The notes under the pieces: model-generated
What the model was told of the DNA's origin: nothing
What the model saw: the letters and a program-made list of their open reading frames with translations, nothing else
Databases searched by the model: none
Program-made: the position numbers and the translations under genes
Assembly (NCBI GenBank): GCA_045575975.1
Contig: JAZNFO010000064.1
Span: 6,300-70,299 of the forward strand
Source: RGIG8709 sp045575975
GTDB taxonomy: Bacteria; Bacillota; Clostridia; Monoglobales; Monoglobaceae
Reading direction: 5' to 3'
DNA: 64,000 nt
Shown here: piece by piece, positions 1 through 6,693 of the stretch
Position numbering within the stretch: position 1 is the stretch's first letter
How the letters are laid out: each line of letters opens with the position of its first letter

Positions 1-11
1 TTTCGCCACAT
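1..11 (-). CDS. Start of a truncated ORF at the left edge
   Basis: On the minus strand an ATG at 9-11 is preceded by a TGAGGTG-type Shine-Dalgarno that overlaps the stop of the next upstream gene. Only three complete codons (Met-Trp-Arg) are inside the window. The spacing matches the other junctions of this operon, so the operon probably continues beyond the edge. Nothing can be said about the product. Confidence 0.25.
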
Positions 12-19
12 TCAACACC

Positions 20-211
20 TCATTTCACATCGTTTTTATGCCTTGCAGCATATATCTCTGCATAGTTGCAGGGAGGGTATTTTTCTAAATCTGCTTTCAC
101 TTGCTCCGTTGTTTTACAGAAAGAACATTTACCGCTTTTACATAGCATTTCTGTTAAAATTCTGCATTTCTTTGGAGTATGAAAATGACAGTTTAATTTA
201 TTCAATTTCAT
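20..211 (-). CDS. Small cysteine-rich protein of the mobile element
   Basis: This is a 63-aa protein with five cysteines (CHFH, KKC, LCKSGKC, SFC and PPC contexts), so a small metal-binding or zinc-finger-like fold is possible but unproven. The ATG at 211 overlaps the 3' end of the upstream gene (198-398) by 14 bases, indicating translational coupling; a GTG immediately upstream at 214 is an alternative start. I do not recognise the family with certainty. It is cargo of the plasmid-like block at 1-4193, and related small Cys-rich proteins are common in clostridial conjugative elements. Function unknown. Confidence 0.5.
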   Translation of the reverse strand: MKLNKLNCHFHTPKKCRILTEMLCKSGKCSFCKTTEQVKADLEKYPPCNYAEIYAARHKNDVK

Positions 212-398
212 CACCGTCCAATGCTTTTAATTCAATAGTGCTTATAATTCTATATCCTCGACTTTTTGCAAGTTCTTTAAGTTCACAAATAAGCTTTCTG
301 CGTTCTTCTTTTTGAACATTCTTCAAGGCTTCGTATGCCGTAGAATCGTTATAGCCACTATCGTTATATCGCATATCGGGTTGTTTAGTGTTTGGCAT
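198..398 (-). CDS. Small hypothetical protein of the mobile element
   Basis: This 66-aa, lysine- and glutamate-rich protein has no signal peptide or membrane segment. A helical central part (residues about 24-50) is followed by a short acidic tail. Its ATG lies four bases after the stop of the upstream gene, and its Shine-Dalgarno (GAGAGGTGA) is embedded in the last codons of that gene, so the two are translationally coupled. Its 3' end overlaps the next small Cys-rich gene. I do not recognise the family; position and coupling support a real gene. Confidence 0.5.
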   Translation of the reverse strand: MPNTKQPDMRYNDSGYNDSTAYEALKNVQKEERRKLICELKELAKSRGYRIISTIELKALDGDEIE

Positions 399-402
399 AT
401 CA

Positions 403-930
403 TCACCTCTCAGGCTCTCTTTTTTTATATTTGTTTTTCTTATCCACCTCAGAACCCCATATAGTTACATCCTTTGCAGGAATTTCGCCTTCGTTGAGCA
501 GTTTCATCAAAGTTTTCAATGTTCCGTGCTTTTGGGAATATTCTCTTATTTCGTTACGATATGATGTTGATAAATCTCTGCACAAAGAACATTCGATGCT
601 TTTACCGACACAACCGTCAACATCTCTGTATGTAGATGGCATATACATCAGATAATCACAACCACATCCCGAACAATGAAAACATCTATCCTCAACGATT
701 CTGCTTGTTATTTCTTTACACTTTTCAGGAAACAATTCAATGTTTTTTCTTATTGATTGTTTTGTTACAATGACATATTGAATCTTGTTAAAACCCTCAT
801 AGTATAAAGGCTTGATTTTATCTCTGTGTTCTTTTACAACATCAAAAAATTCCTCAAAGCCGTAGATGTCCTTTCTATTTTCGTTTTTTGCATAAAACAA
901 AGTGACGTTTTTTTCTTTTTTCGAAAACAT
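403..930 (-). CDS. Hypothetical cysteine-rich protein of the mobile element
   Basis: This is a 175-aa soluble protein with a cluster CFHCSGCGC near residues 83-91 and a second C-x2-C (ECSLC) near residue 115. Five or more cysteines in this layout suggest a zinc-binding knuckle, by inference only. The C-terminus ends in Arg-Glu-Pro-Glu-Arg, and the DNA coding this tail doubles as the Shine-Dalgarno of the following gene. Its own RBS lies in the identical tail of the gene before it (935-1195). No family recognised. It is part of the plasmid-like operon and has no catalytic motif I can name. Confidence 0.55.
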   Translation of the reverse strand: MFSKKEKNVTLFYAKNENRKDIYGFEEFFDVVKEHRDKIKPLYYEGFNKIQYVIVTKQSIRKNIELFPEKCKEITSRIVEDRCFHCSGCGCDYLMYMPSTYRDVDGCVGKSIECSLCRDLSTSYRNEIREYSQKHGTLKTLMKLLNEGEIPAKDVTIWGSEVDKKNKYKKREPER

Positions 931-934
931 AACA

Positions 935-1195
935 TCACCTCTCAGGCTCCGGCGGTTTTTTCTTCTTCAGGTGTTCATAAAACTTAACCTTTTCAAGACC
1001 ACGTTCAAGGAAATCTTTTTGAGCAGAAAGTAAGCTCGATGTGTAATGACCGCAATTATAATTATCTTTACTTCCGTAACATTCCCAAGTTACAAACTCA
1101 TTAGGTCTTGTTTCGTGTACGCCAAGTACGATTTCTGATTCGCCGATTGTAATTGAGTTTGTTATGATGTATCCTGCGTTTTTTCTCCATTCCAT
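935..1195 (-). CDS. Conserved hypothetical protein typical of clostridial mobile elements
   Basis: The 86-aa product begins at the ATG at 1195, chosen because GGAGG sits eight bases upstream; an in-frame TTG at 1225 has no RBS. The sequence has an N-terminal MEWRKNAGY segment, a FVTWECYG core and a GHYTSS turn, and ends Pro-Pro-Glu-Pro-Glu-Arg. I believe this pattern is a recurrent small protein of Firmicutes conjugative elements, but its function is unknown. The last codons carry the RBS of the downstream gene, as in its neighbour. Confidence 0.6.
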   Translation of the reverse strand: MEWRKNAGYIITNSITIGESEIVLGVHETRPNEFVTWECYGSKDNYNCGHYTSSLLSAQKDFLERGLEKVKFYEHLKKKKPPEPER

Positions 1196-1230
1196 AATGT
1201 TTACCTCCATAAAAATAGCCGACAACCTTT

Positions 1231-1368
1231 TTATTCATTGTCGGCATTATCTGTATTAAGTTTTTCAAGGCTTCGTTCCTCCTGACCTGCTATAATAAAG
1301 CAACACATCATTACTACACCAAAAACAGTTCCGGCAAAAAAAGCTAATGTTATCCATAACCAAGTCAT
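1231..1368 (-). CDS. Small single-pass membrane protein (DUF3789-like)
   Basis: This 45-aa ORF begins MTWLWITLAFFAG. One hydrophobic segment (residues about 3-28, ending FIIAG) is followed by a charged tail rich in Glu, Asn and Asp. The ATG at 1368 is preceded by GGAGAGATAA, which overlaps the stop codon of parB, so it is the third gene of the parA-parB operon. Length, the glycine-containing membrane helix and location match the DUF3789 small proteins found beside replication and partition genes of clostridial elements. Function unknown. Confidence 0.65.
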   Translation of the reverse strand: MTWLWITLAFFAGTVFGVVMMCCFIIAGQEERSLEKLNTDNADNE

Positions 1369-1370
1369 AT

Positions 1371-2291
1371 TTATCTCTCCATTTCTAATTTGCGATGCCA
1401 TTTTTCAAGAAGCTTTATAATTGTATCTTCCATTTGTTGTTTTGAATAACCTTTAGGGAAGTATTTCTTTAATTTGTCATCGCCAAGTGTTATTTTAATC
1501 TTTTCTTCTTTTTGTTCCTGCATAATCGAAAGAATTACATCAGGATTTAATCGTCCTTCATCAAAGAAACGGTGCATTTTTTTAGCTTGTTCGATAGAAG
1601 GGCAAGTTTCTTCACTTTTAATTGCTTCCAAAACCGCTGCTTGTTCTTTAGTTTTTAAGTATGATAATTCAACACCTGCATTGAGTGCCATATCTTTACT
1701 GTCAACCATTGCAAGCAACGGATCAATCAATTCTGTCAGGCGAATATATCGTGAAATTTGATTTTTACTTTCGCCAACTTGTTCGGCTAAAATCTCTCTT
1801 GATTCCATTCCCGAAAAATTACTCCCAATTTGGGCGGAATTTTCTTGAGCAGGTCTGCCGGCTTTTCTTTTCATAGCTTCAAGTCGCATTTGGTAAGCAA
1901 AGGCTTTCTCGCTTGGTAGGATATTTTCTCTTTGCAAGTTACTGTCAACAAGAAGTATTATTGCCGTATCATCATCAAGATTTTTAACCACAACGGGAAC
2001 TTCTGTTATGCCTGCCTTTTCACAAGCTCTTGCTCGTCTGTGCCCTGAAAGTATTTCATAACCGCCTTCAGGATGCGGTCTGACAACTATCGGGGAGAGA
2101 ACTCCGTTTATTTTTATGCTCTCAACAAGTTCATCCATATCCTCATTATCAAGCACCTTAAATGGTTGTTCTGAATAGGGTTTTAATTCTGAAAGTTGCA
2201 TCGGTACAATTTCTTCAGTTTTTCTCCCAGCATCTGTCTTAAATAAATTATCGAGTGTATTCCGACCTATGTTTATTCCGAAGTCTGCCAT
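1371..2291 (-). CDS. parB: ParB-family partition protein
   Basis: This 306-aa protein has the ParB/Spo0J N-terminal nuclease-like domain (residues about 30-125). It includes the conserved GHRRAR box at 83-88 and the NLQREN segment at 118-123, followed by a helix-turn-helix region (about 150-200) that would bind a centromere-like parS site, and a basic C-terminus. ParB loads onto parS and stimulates the ParA ATPase during segregation. AAGGAGGTG lies upstream of the ATG. Its first 44 bases overlap the 3' end of parA, so expression is tightly coupled. The context of rep-like, parA and small element genes argues for a plasmid or conjugative-element copy, not the chromosomal spo0J. No parS was identified by eye. 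Confidence 0.9.
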   Translation of the reverse strand: MADFGINIGRNTLDNLFKTDAGRKTEEIVPMQLSELKPYSEQPFKVLDNEDMDELVESIKINGVLSPIVVRPHPEGGYEILSGHRRARACEKAGITEVPVVVKNLDDDTAIILLVDSNLQRENILPSEKAFAYQMRLEAMKRKAGRPAQENSAQIGSNFSGMESREILAEQVGESKNQISRYIRLTELIDPLLAMVDSKDMALNAGVELSYLKTKEQAAVLEAIKSEETCPSIEQAKKMHRFFDEGRLNPDVILSIMQEQKEEKIKITLGDDKLKKYFPKGYSKQQMEDTIIKLLEKWHRKLEMER

Positions 2292-3066
2292 CGTTTAGCA
2301 CCTCCTTTGTGAAGTTTCTGTAAGCTTCTGCAGCTATTCCTTTTTTATCATACTCAAATATGCTTTTACCAACACTCGATGCTTCTGCGGCTCTGATTGA
2401 TGATGGTATTTCCGTTTTGAATATTTTAAGGTATTTTGAATAGTTTAATCTAATTACAGATGAAACCTCTTTGTTATATAGAGTTCGTCTGTCAACCATC
2501 GTTAAGAGTATTCCGCTGAATTTCAGATTAGGGTTTATCTGTTTTTGAACTTTGGTTACAGTTGTAACAAGTTGCTCTAACCCTTTTAGTGGGAGGTAAT
2601 GTGCTTGAACAGGAATAATTACCTCGTCTGCAGCGACAAGAGAGTTTATTGTAAGCATACCCAAAGAGGGAGTGCAATCAATTAAAACATAGTCATAGTT
2701 GTCCTTTACACTATCTATGTAATTTTTCAAAACTCTTTCTCTGCTCATAATGTTTACAAGTGCCGTTTCCATACCTGACAACTCAATATTTGCAGGAACT
2801 AAATCAACACCTTCATTGTGATGTAAAATACCTTCTCCCGGTTTGATTTCTTTTTCTTCACAAGTTTTCTGCATTAGGGTTGAAAGTGTTACATCAAGTT
2901 CATCAGGATTCTGATAACCCAAGCTTTCTGTCAAACTGCCCTGAGCATCACAATCTATAAGCAAAACCTTTTTACCTTCGTTTGCAAGACCGACACCCAA
3001 GTTTACAGTTGTGGTGGTTTTTCCGACACCGCCTTTCTGATTTGCTATTGCAATAACTTTACTCAT
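2248..3066 (-). CDS. parA: ParA-family partition ATPase
   Basis: This 272-aa P-loop ATPase has a deviant Walker A motif KGGVGKTT at residues 11-18, LIDCDAQG at about 37-44, and a conserved VLIDCTPS Walker B-type segment. It would form ATP-dependent gradients on the nucleoid to position the replicon together with ParB. The start is the ATG at 3066 because AAGGAGG lies nine bases upstream; a TTG two codons earlier is too close to the RBS. The stop lies 44 bases inside parB. It directly follows the replication-initiator-like gene, a layout usual for low-copy plasmids and conjugative elements. Confidence 0.92.
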   Translation of the reverse strand: MSKVIAIANQKGGVGKTTTTVNLGVGLANEGKKVLLIDCDAQGSLTESLGYQNPDELDVTLSTLMQKTCEEKEIKPGEGILHHNEGVDLVPANIELSGMETALVNIMSRERVLKNYIDSVKDNYDYVLIDCTPSLGMLTINSLVAADEVIIPVQAHYLPLKGLEQLVTTVTKVQKQINPNLKFSGILLTMVDRRTLYNKEVSSVIRLNYSKYLKIFKTEIPSSIRAAEASSVGKSIFEYDKKGIAAEAYRNFTKEVLNDGRLRNKHRSEYTR

Positions 3067-3068
3067 TT

Positions 3069-3947
3069 TCAAAAACCTCCTTGTGCCATATCGTTTTTAA
3101 CCATATTTGACAAAACTGTATCTGCGGTTGCAGGCATATTAAAAAGGGAAGTAATTAAATATGCCTTTGGATTATAAATTTTTTCTGTGTGTCTGTTGAA
3201 TTCCAAAAGAAATGATTCGAGATTTTCATTTGTAACTTCCCTGAATCTCTGCTTAACCAACTCTGCCGGATATTGTTTACCTTCAATAGTGTAATAAGGT
3301 GTGTTCATTGTCAAAACTTCAGCCATTATTTTTACTATCTCGTCGATAATAGGTCTATCTCTATCTGAAAGAAAACAATCATACTCAATATTTTCTTTTA
3401 TTTCCTCAACTGCATCATTATATCTATCTATCCATCTTTGATTATTTTGTTCTATGTCCTCGCCGTATTGTTCCGGCTCTCTTTGATTGATAGATGGATT
3501 TTTTATATAATCAGTTTTTAATTCTTTTTTATTTGATTTATTAGTATTTAATTGCGTTGGATTTTCCAATGCTGGTTCTTCCAACATAGGTTCTCCCAAT
3601 TTTGGATTATCCAACATTGGATTTTCCAATATTGGTTTTTTCAATTTAGATTCTACCGGGAACTCGTGTATCACATATTCAATACTTCCGAGTTGTCCTT
3701 TTTCGTTTCTGATTCTTTCTCTAACTACATAGCCTTGTTGCTCAAGTTCGAGAACGGCTACTCGTATTGCATCAACTCCTTCCTTGCTGATAAGTGATAA
3801 TCCCTTTAGGGTATAATCCCATTCTTCCGGCAAAGAAAGCATCAAGGACATAAGACCTTTTGCTTTCAAAGTAAGATTTCGATTTCGCAAATGATGATTT
3901 GACATGATTGTAAAATCCTTCGTTTTTTCAATTCTAAAAACAGACAT
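3069..3947 (-). CDS. Replication-initiator-like protein with winged-helix domain
   Basis: The 292-aa product starts at the ATG at 3947, behind GGGAGGTGAAATA; the longer in-frame extension runs back into a hairpin and lacks an RBS. Residues 1-110 resemble the winged-helix domain found in RepA/DnaD-like initiators of clostridial elements (a LKAKGLMSLMLSLP segment, then EEWDYT). A low-complexity linker (about 116-150) repeats a degenerate ENPML/NPKL/EPML unit, and the helical C-terminus resembles the domain annotated DUF6017. It probably binds an origin and helps load the replicative helicase; this is inferred from family and from the adjacent parA-parB. No iteron-type origin was recognised. Confidence 0.65.
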   Translation of the reverse strand: MSVFRIEKTKDFTIMSNHHLRNRNLTLKAKGLMSLMLSLPEEWDYTLKGLSLISKEGVDAIRVAVLELEQQGYVVRERIRNEKGQLGSIEYVIHEFPVESKLKKPILENPMLDNPKLGEPMLEEPALENPTQLNTNKSNKKELKTDYIKNPSINQREPEQYGEDIEQNNQRWIDRYNDAVEEIKENIEYDCFLSDRDRPIIDEIVKIMAEVLTMNTPYYTIEGKQYPAELVKQRFREVTNENLESFLLEFNRHTEKIYNPKAYLITSLFNMPATADTVLSNMVKNDMAQGGF

Positions 3948-3983
3948 TATTTCACCTCCCAAACATAAATTTAGATAACAAAA

Positions 3984-4029
3984 AAAGAAGGTTGCTACAC
4001 TCCCGTATTGGGAGGTAACAACCTTCTTT
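3984..4029 (-). promoter_or_regulatory. Large perfect hairpin upstream of the initiator gene
   Basis: An 11-bp perfect stem (AAAGAAGGTTG at 3984-3994 with CAACCTTCTTT at 4019-4029) encloses a second stem CTCCC/GGGAG (4000-4004 with 4010-4014) and a five-base loop. It lies between the truncated ORF at 4041-4193 and the initiator gene. On the minus strand it is followed by TTTTTTTG, so it can act as an intrinsic terminator for the upstream ORF or as an attenuator of the initiator gene. A replication-related role is possible but not shown. Confidence 0.6.
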
Positions 4030-4040
4030 CTAAACATTTA

Positions 4041-4193
4041 TTATGCTGCTAATTTGATATTTAATATCATTTCAGGTTCTTCAGCTTTCTTTTTTCTTGT
4101 ATAATCAGGGCTTGTTCCATACTTCAAACAACGCTCAAACACTTGTATTTCTGCGAGTTTCAGGGCATTTTTATCAAAAGGAGCATTAGGCAC
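4041..4193 (-). pseudogene. C-terminal fragment of an unidentified element gene
   Basis: An open frame of about 50 codons begins VPNAPFDKNAL at the junction and ends in a Leu-Ala-Ala tail. It contains a conserved-looking core (FERCLKYGT, then PDYTRKKK). Upstream of 4194 the same frame continues only into antisense cotJC sequence, so the N-terminal part is missing and no start codon with an RBS is present. I do not recognise the family. It is the outermost gene of the plasmid-like block, so its loss coincides with the element boundary. Confidence 0.45.
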
Positions 4194-4195
4194 AC

Positions 4196-4609
4196 GATGT
4201 AGGGACAGAAGAACTTGCCCACCTTGAAATTGTTGGTTCATTGATAACACAGCTTGCAAAGAATGCATCAACAACTGAAATTGAAAACAGCCCTATGGCA
4301 CCTTATTTTATCGATCACGGAAGAGGTGTTTACCCTGTTTCAGCAGCAGGAAACCCGTTTTCTGCAGAAACATTTTCTGTTACAGGGGACCCCATAGCAG
4401 ACCTTAATGAAGACCTTGCAGCAGAACAGAAAGCAAGAGCAACCTATGACAATATTTTAAGAGTATCCGATGACCCTGATGTCAATGATGTTATTAAGTT
4501 CTTAAGAGAAAGAGAGGTCGTTCATTTTCAGCGTTTCGGTGAAGCGCTTGACTCAATTCAGAATAAACCTATGAGCAAAAATTTCTTTTGTATGGGTATG
4601 AAGAAATAA
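4196..4609 (+). pseudogene. cotJC: 3' fragment of manganese catalase / spore coat protein CotJC
   Basis: The frame starting at Asp-Val-Gly-Thr-Glu-Glu-Leu-Ala-His (4196 onward) runs 137 codons to the stop at 4609 and matches the C-terminal two thirds of CotJC-type manganese catalases. Recognisable blocks are GTEELAHLE (metal ligands Glu and His), a DHGRGVYP turn, GDPIADL, AEQKARATYDN (Glu ligand) and REREVVHFQRF (His ligand). The N-terminal helix with the first Glu ligand is absent, and an in-frame TAG lies just upstream at 4187-4189, so the gene is broken. Sequence upstream belongs to the plasmid-like element. CotJC sits in the inner spore coat of Bacillus; the missing half should lie at the far end of the element if this is a simple insertion. 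Confidence 0.85.
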
Positions 4610-4622
4610 TTTTTAAACTAGT

Positions 4623-4652
4623 AACAGGAGAGGACTTTTTCCCTCTCCTGTT
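4623..4652 (+). terminator. Terminator-like hairpin after the cotJC fragment
   Basis: An 11-bp perfect inverted repeat (AACAGGAGAGG and CCTCTCCTGTT) separated by eight bases follows the cotJC stop by 13 bases. There is only a weak T-rich tail. Part of it belongs to a sequence repeated at 56.3 kb. Confidence 0.55.
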
Positions 4653-4686
4653 AATTTGTTATTCAGTTTTTGTCAAGACAGCAGAA
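4628..4686. repeat. Dispersed repeat, copy A
   Basis: This stretch matches 56313-56372 over about 60 bases, including 27 consecutive identical bases in the 3' part and the same GAGAGG...CCTCTC hairpin in the 5' part. Both copies lie just downstream of a gene end. The family is unidentified. Confidence 0.7.
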
Positions 4687-4693
4687 CTGGACT

Positions 4694-4748
4694 GACCCCC
4701 TGTGTTTTCATTTGTATCGTTTCAGGGGGTCACCTCAAACCGTCCCCC
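4694..4748. repeat. REP-like palindrome
   Basis: A perfect 9-bp inverted repeat, GACCCCCTG at 4694-4702 and CAGGGGGTC at 4723-4731, is followed by an 18-base motif ending ACCGTCCCCC (4731-4748). That motif recurs exactly at 58485-58502 beside a tandem repeat with GGGGACGG cores. It resembles the short extragenic GGGGACGG-type palindromes seen in clostridial genomes. Confidence 0.6.
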
Positions 4749-4753
4749 ATTTG

Positions 4754-4866
4754 TACAACAATGAAAGAATTTCTATGAAACTAAAAGGAATGAGTCCGGT
4801 GCAATACCGAACTCATTTACAAGCAAGTTAATATTTAATTTTGTCTAAACTTTGGGGTTCACTTCA
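4754..4866 (+). mobile_element. IS3-family insertion sequence remnant, right end
   Basis: Codons 4754-4831 encode the terminal residues of an IS3-family OrfB transposase (YNNERI, then KGMSPVQYRTH), and the frame ends at TAA. It is followed at 4842-4866 by TGTCTAAACTTTGGGGTTCA, which resembles the terminal inverted repeat of the IS150 group. Everything upstream in the IS is missing, replaced by the palindromic repeat. The catalytic DDE domain is absent, so it is inert. Confidence 0.75.
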
Positions 4867-4922
4867 TTTGACCTCCCCCGATTTAGCTTGTTTTTTTACA
4901 TAGACGCATCATTCCCTGCATT

Positions 4923-5444
4923 CTACCAAAAAAATGGTGAGCTATAATATCTGTAGCTAAGTGATGAAAAGCAGGCTGCTATAATTATTGCGGCAAAAAC
5001 ATACTTAATAATTCCGATTATAACTGAAAAGATACAGAATGTTCTTGTGTTCTGTGAATATATTCCTGCTTTTTTTATGTTACCAGCATTGATTTCTGCC
5101 TTTGTCATTACAGAAAAGACAATTGCTGCAATTCCAAAACCTATGCTTCCAAATATTGTGCATAGAATTGAAAAAACAAAATAATCCTTTGGCTTTTTCA
5201 CATACTGTCTGTATATAGCTTCATAATATTTTTTCTCAGGAGTGTGTCTTTCAGGCTCCGGCTCTTTATACTGAGTTGTATCTTCCAAAACCTCTTCTAC
5301 TGCAGGTTCAACCTCTTCATTAATATCCAAAGGCTGTTCCTGTTTTTCTCTTTCTTTTTTATTTATATCTGCAATATACATTCCGCAGGATGTGCAGTTA
5401 TTATAGGTGTTTTCATTCTGGGCTCCGCAATTCGGACAATACAT
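4923..5444 (-). CDS. Zinc-ribbon membrane protein with CD225/dispanin-like domain
   Basis: The start is the ATG at 5444, behind GAGGAGGAA. The 173-aa product begins with a zinc ribbon (CPNCG at residues 3-7, CTSCG at about 20-24), then an acidic linker rich in Glu and Pro, and a membrane domain with two hydrophobic segments (about 93-120 and 138-165). Between them lies an AGNIKKAGIYSQ segment, the pattern of CD225/dispanin-family proteins. The family's bacterial function is unknown. It lies downstream of sigF on the same strand with a 64-base gap and could be read through from the spoIIA operon, but no sporulation link is demonstrated. Confidence 0.7.
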   Translation of the reverse strand: MYCPNCGAQNENTYNNCTSCGMYIADINKKEREKQEQPLDINEEVEPAVEEVLEDTTQYKEPEPERHTPEKKYYEAIYRQYVKKPKDYFVFSILCTIFGSIGFGIAAIVFSVMTKAEINAGNIKKAGIYSQNTRTFCIFSVIIGIIKYVFAAIIIAACFSSLSYRYYSSPFFW

Positions 5445-5508
5445 AAAAATTCCTCCTCTATTTTCTTTATTTGTATTATTCGACACAAATCCCTCTTTTC
5501 CTTTATTT

Positions 5509-6243
5509 TTAACTTAACATTTTTTCTCTCATATCCAGAAGAATTTTTTTCTCCAGCCTTGAAACCTGCACCTGAGAGATTCCAAGCTCTTTTGCAGTTT
5601 CCATCTGGGTTTTCTGTTTAAAATATCTTAAAGAAATTATTTTTCTTTCTCTTTCATTATACCCTTTCATTATATTTTCAAGAGTGATTTTATTCACAAC
5701 CGAGCTTTCAAAATTCACGGGGCTTTCTATCTTTTCTATCAAAGTTCTGCTATCCCCTTTTTCAGTCTCTCCTGATGAATATATAGATTCCGGTCTTAAC
5801 GATGCTTCTATAGCAACTGCAACATCCTCCGGCGATGCTCCCACTTTCTCCGATATTTCCTGCACTGTGGGCTCACATCCATTCTCTTTTATAAGTTCAT
5901 CTCTTACCCTTGATATTTTCATAGAAAGCTCTTTTATACTTCTGCTTACCTTTATAATTCCGTCATCTCTCAAAAATCTTTTAACCTCTCCCATAATCAT
6001 CGGCACAGCATAGGTTGAAAACTTAACATTAAAAGACGTGTCGAATTTGTCAATGGCTTTTATAAGTCCGATACATCCTATCTGAAAAAGGTCTTCTGTC
6101 TCCTGTCCTCTTCCCTGAAACCTTTTCACTATACTGTGGACAAGCCCTGTGTTTTCATTAATAATTTCATCCCGCGCACACCTATCACCTTTTTGTGCCT
6201 TTTCTATGAGAAAGTCAAAGTTTTCATTATATTTAAGCGGCAT
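5509..6243 (-). CDS. sigF: RNA polymerase sporulation sigma factor SigF
   Basis: This 244-aa sigma-70-family factor of the SigF/SigG type directs early forespore transcription. Visible features are region 2 (TEDLFQIGCIGLIKAID, then FSTYAVPMIMGEVKRFLRDDG), region 3 with EISEKVGASPEDV, and a region 4 helix-turn-helix (TQMETAKELGISQVQVSR). It is the last gene of spoIIAA-spoIIAB-sigF; AGGAGG precedes the ATG. SpoIIAB binds and inhibits it until SpoIIAA releases it in the forespore. Length matches the family. Confidence 0.95.
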   Translation of the reverse strand: MPLKYNENFDFLIEKAQKGDRCARDEIINENTGLVHSIVKRFQGRGQETEDLFQIGCIGLIKAIDKFDTSFNVKFSTYAVPMIMGEVKRFLRDDGIIKVSRSIKELSMKISRVRDELIKENGCEPTVQEISEKVGASPEDVAVAIEASLRPESIYSSGETEKGDSRTLIEKIESPVNFESSVVNKITLENIMKGYNERERKIISLRYFKQKTQMETAKELGISQVQVSRLEKKILLDMREKMLS

Positions 6244-6255
6244 ATAATCCTCCTG

Positions 6256-6675
6256 CTAGATTTTCAGTTTCTTTCTCATAGTTACCGTGGTTCCTTCTCC
6301 GTACTTCGATTTCACGGTTAAATCATCCATAAATGTTTGCATAACCGTGAAACCCATTCCGCTCCTTTCCCCGTCTGTGTCTGTTGTGAATAGCGGTTGC
6401 ATTGCTCTCTCTATATCCTCTATTCCGACACCCTCGTCTTCAACAGAGATTTCAAGCTCGTCCCCCAAAATTCTGCAGATTATTTTCACAACCCCTATTC
6501 CGTTTATGTAGCCGTGAACAATAGAATTGGTCACAGCCTCCGAAACCGCTGTTTTTATATCTGCAAGCTCTGCTGCTGTCATCTCAAGCTGAACCGCAAA
6601 TGCCGCAACTGCCGCTCTTGCAAAAGATTCGTTTGTGCTTTTTGCAGGAAATTCAAGTTTCATAAAATTCTCCAT
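6256..6675 (-). CDS. spoIIAB: Anti-sigma F factor / serine kinase SpoIIAB
   Basis: This is a 139-aa GHKL-family ATPase. The N box is seen in SEAVTNSIVHGY (about residues 45-56) and the G1 box in EDEGVGIED (about 84-92), with GMGFTVMQ as the G2 region. It binds SigF and phosphorylates SpoIIAA on serine. The start is the ATG at 6675 behind GGAGGGATAAAA. It follows spoIIAA by 18 bases and precedes sigF by 12, the canonical operon order. Confidence 0.95.
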   Translation of the reverse strand: MENFMKLEFPAKSTNESFARAAVAAFAVQLEMTAAELADIKTAVSEAVTNSIVHGYINGIGVVKIICRILGDELEISVEDEGVGIEDIERAMQPLFTTDTDGERSGMGFTVMQTFMDDLTVKSKYGEGTTVTMRKKLKI

Positions 6676-6693
6676 TTTTATCCCTCCTGTTTC

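Noticed and set aside
1371..3066. Chromosomal Soj/Spo0J locus
   Set aside because: The neighbours are a replication initiator-like gene, a DUF3789-like peptide and small element proteins, not gidB/rnpA; this is a plasmid-type partition pair.
4041..4274. A 77-residue minus-strand frame crossing the element/cotJC junction
   Set aside because: Its first 25 or so codons are antisense to conserved cotJC sequence, so the full frame is a chimera; only the part left of 4194 can be genuine coding DNA.
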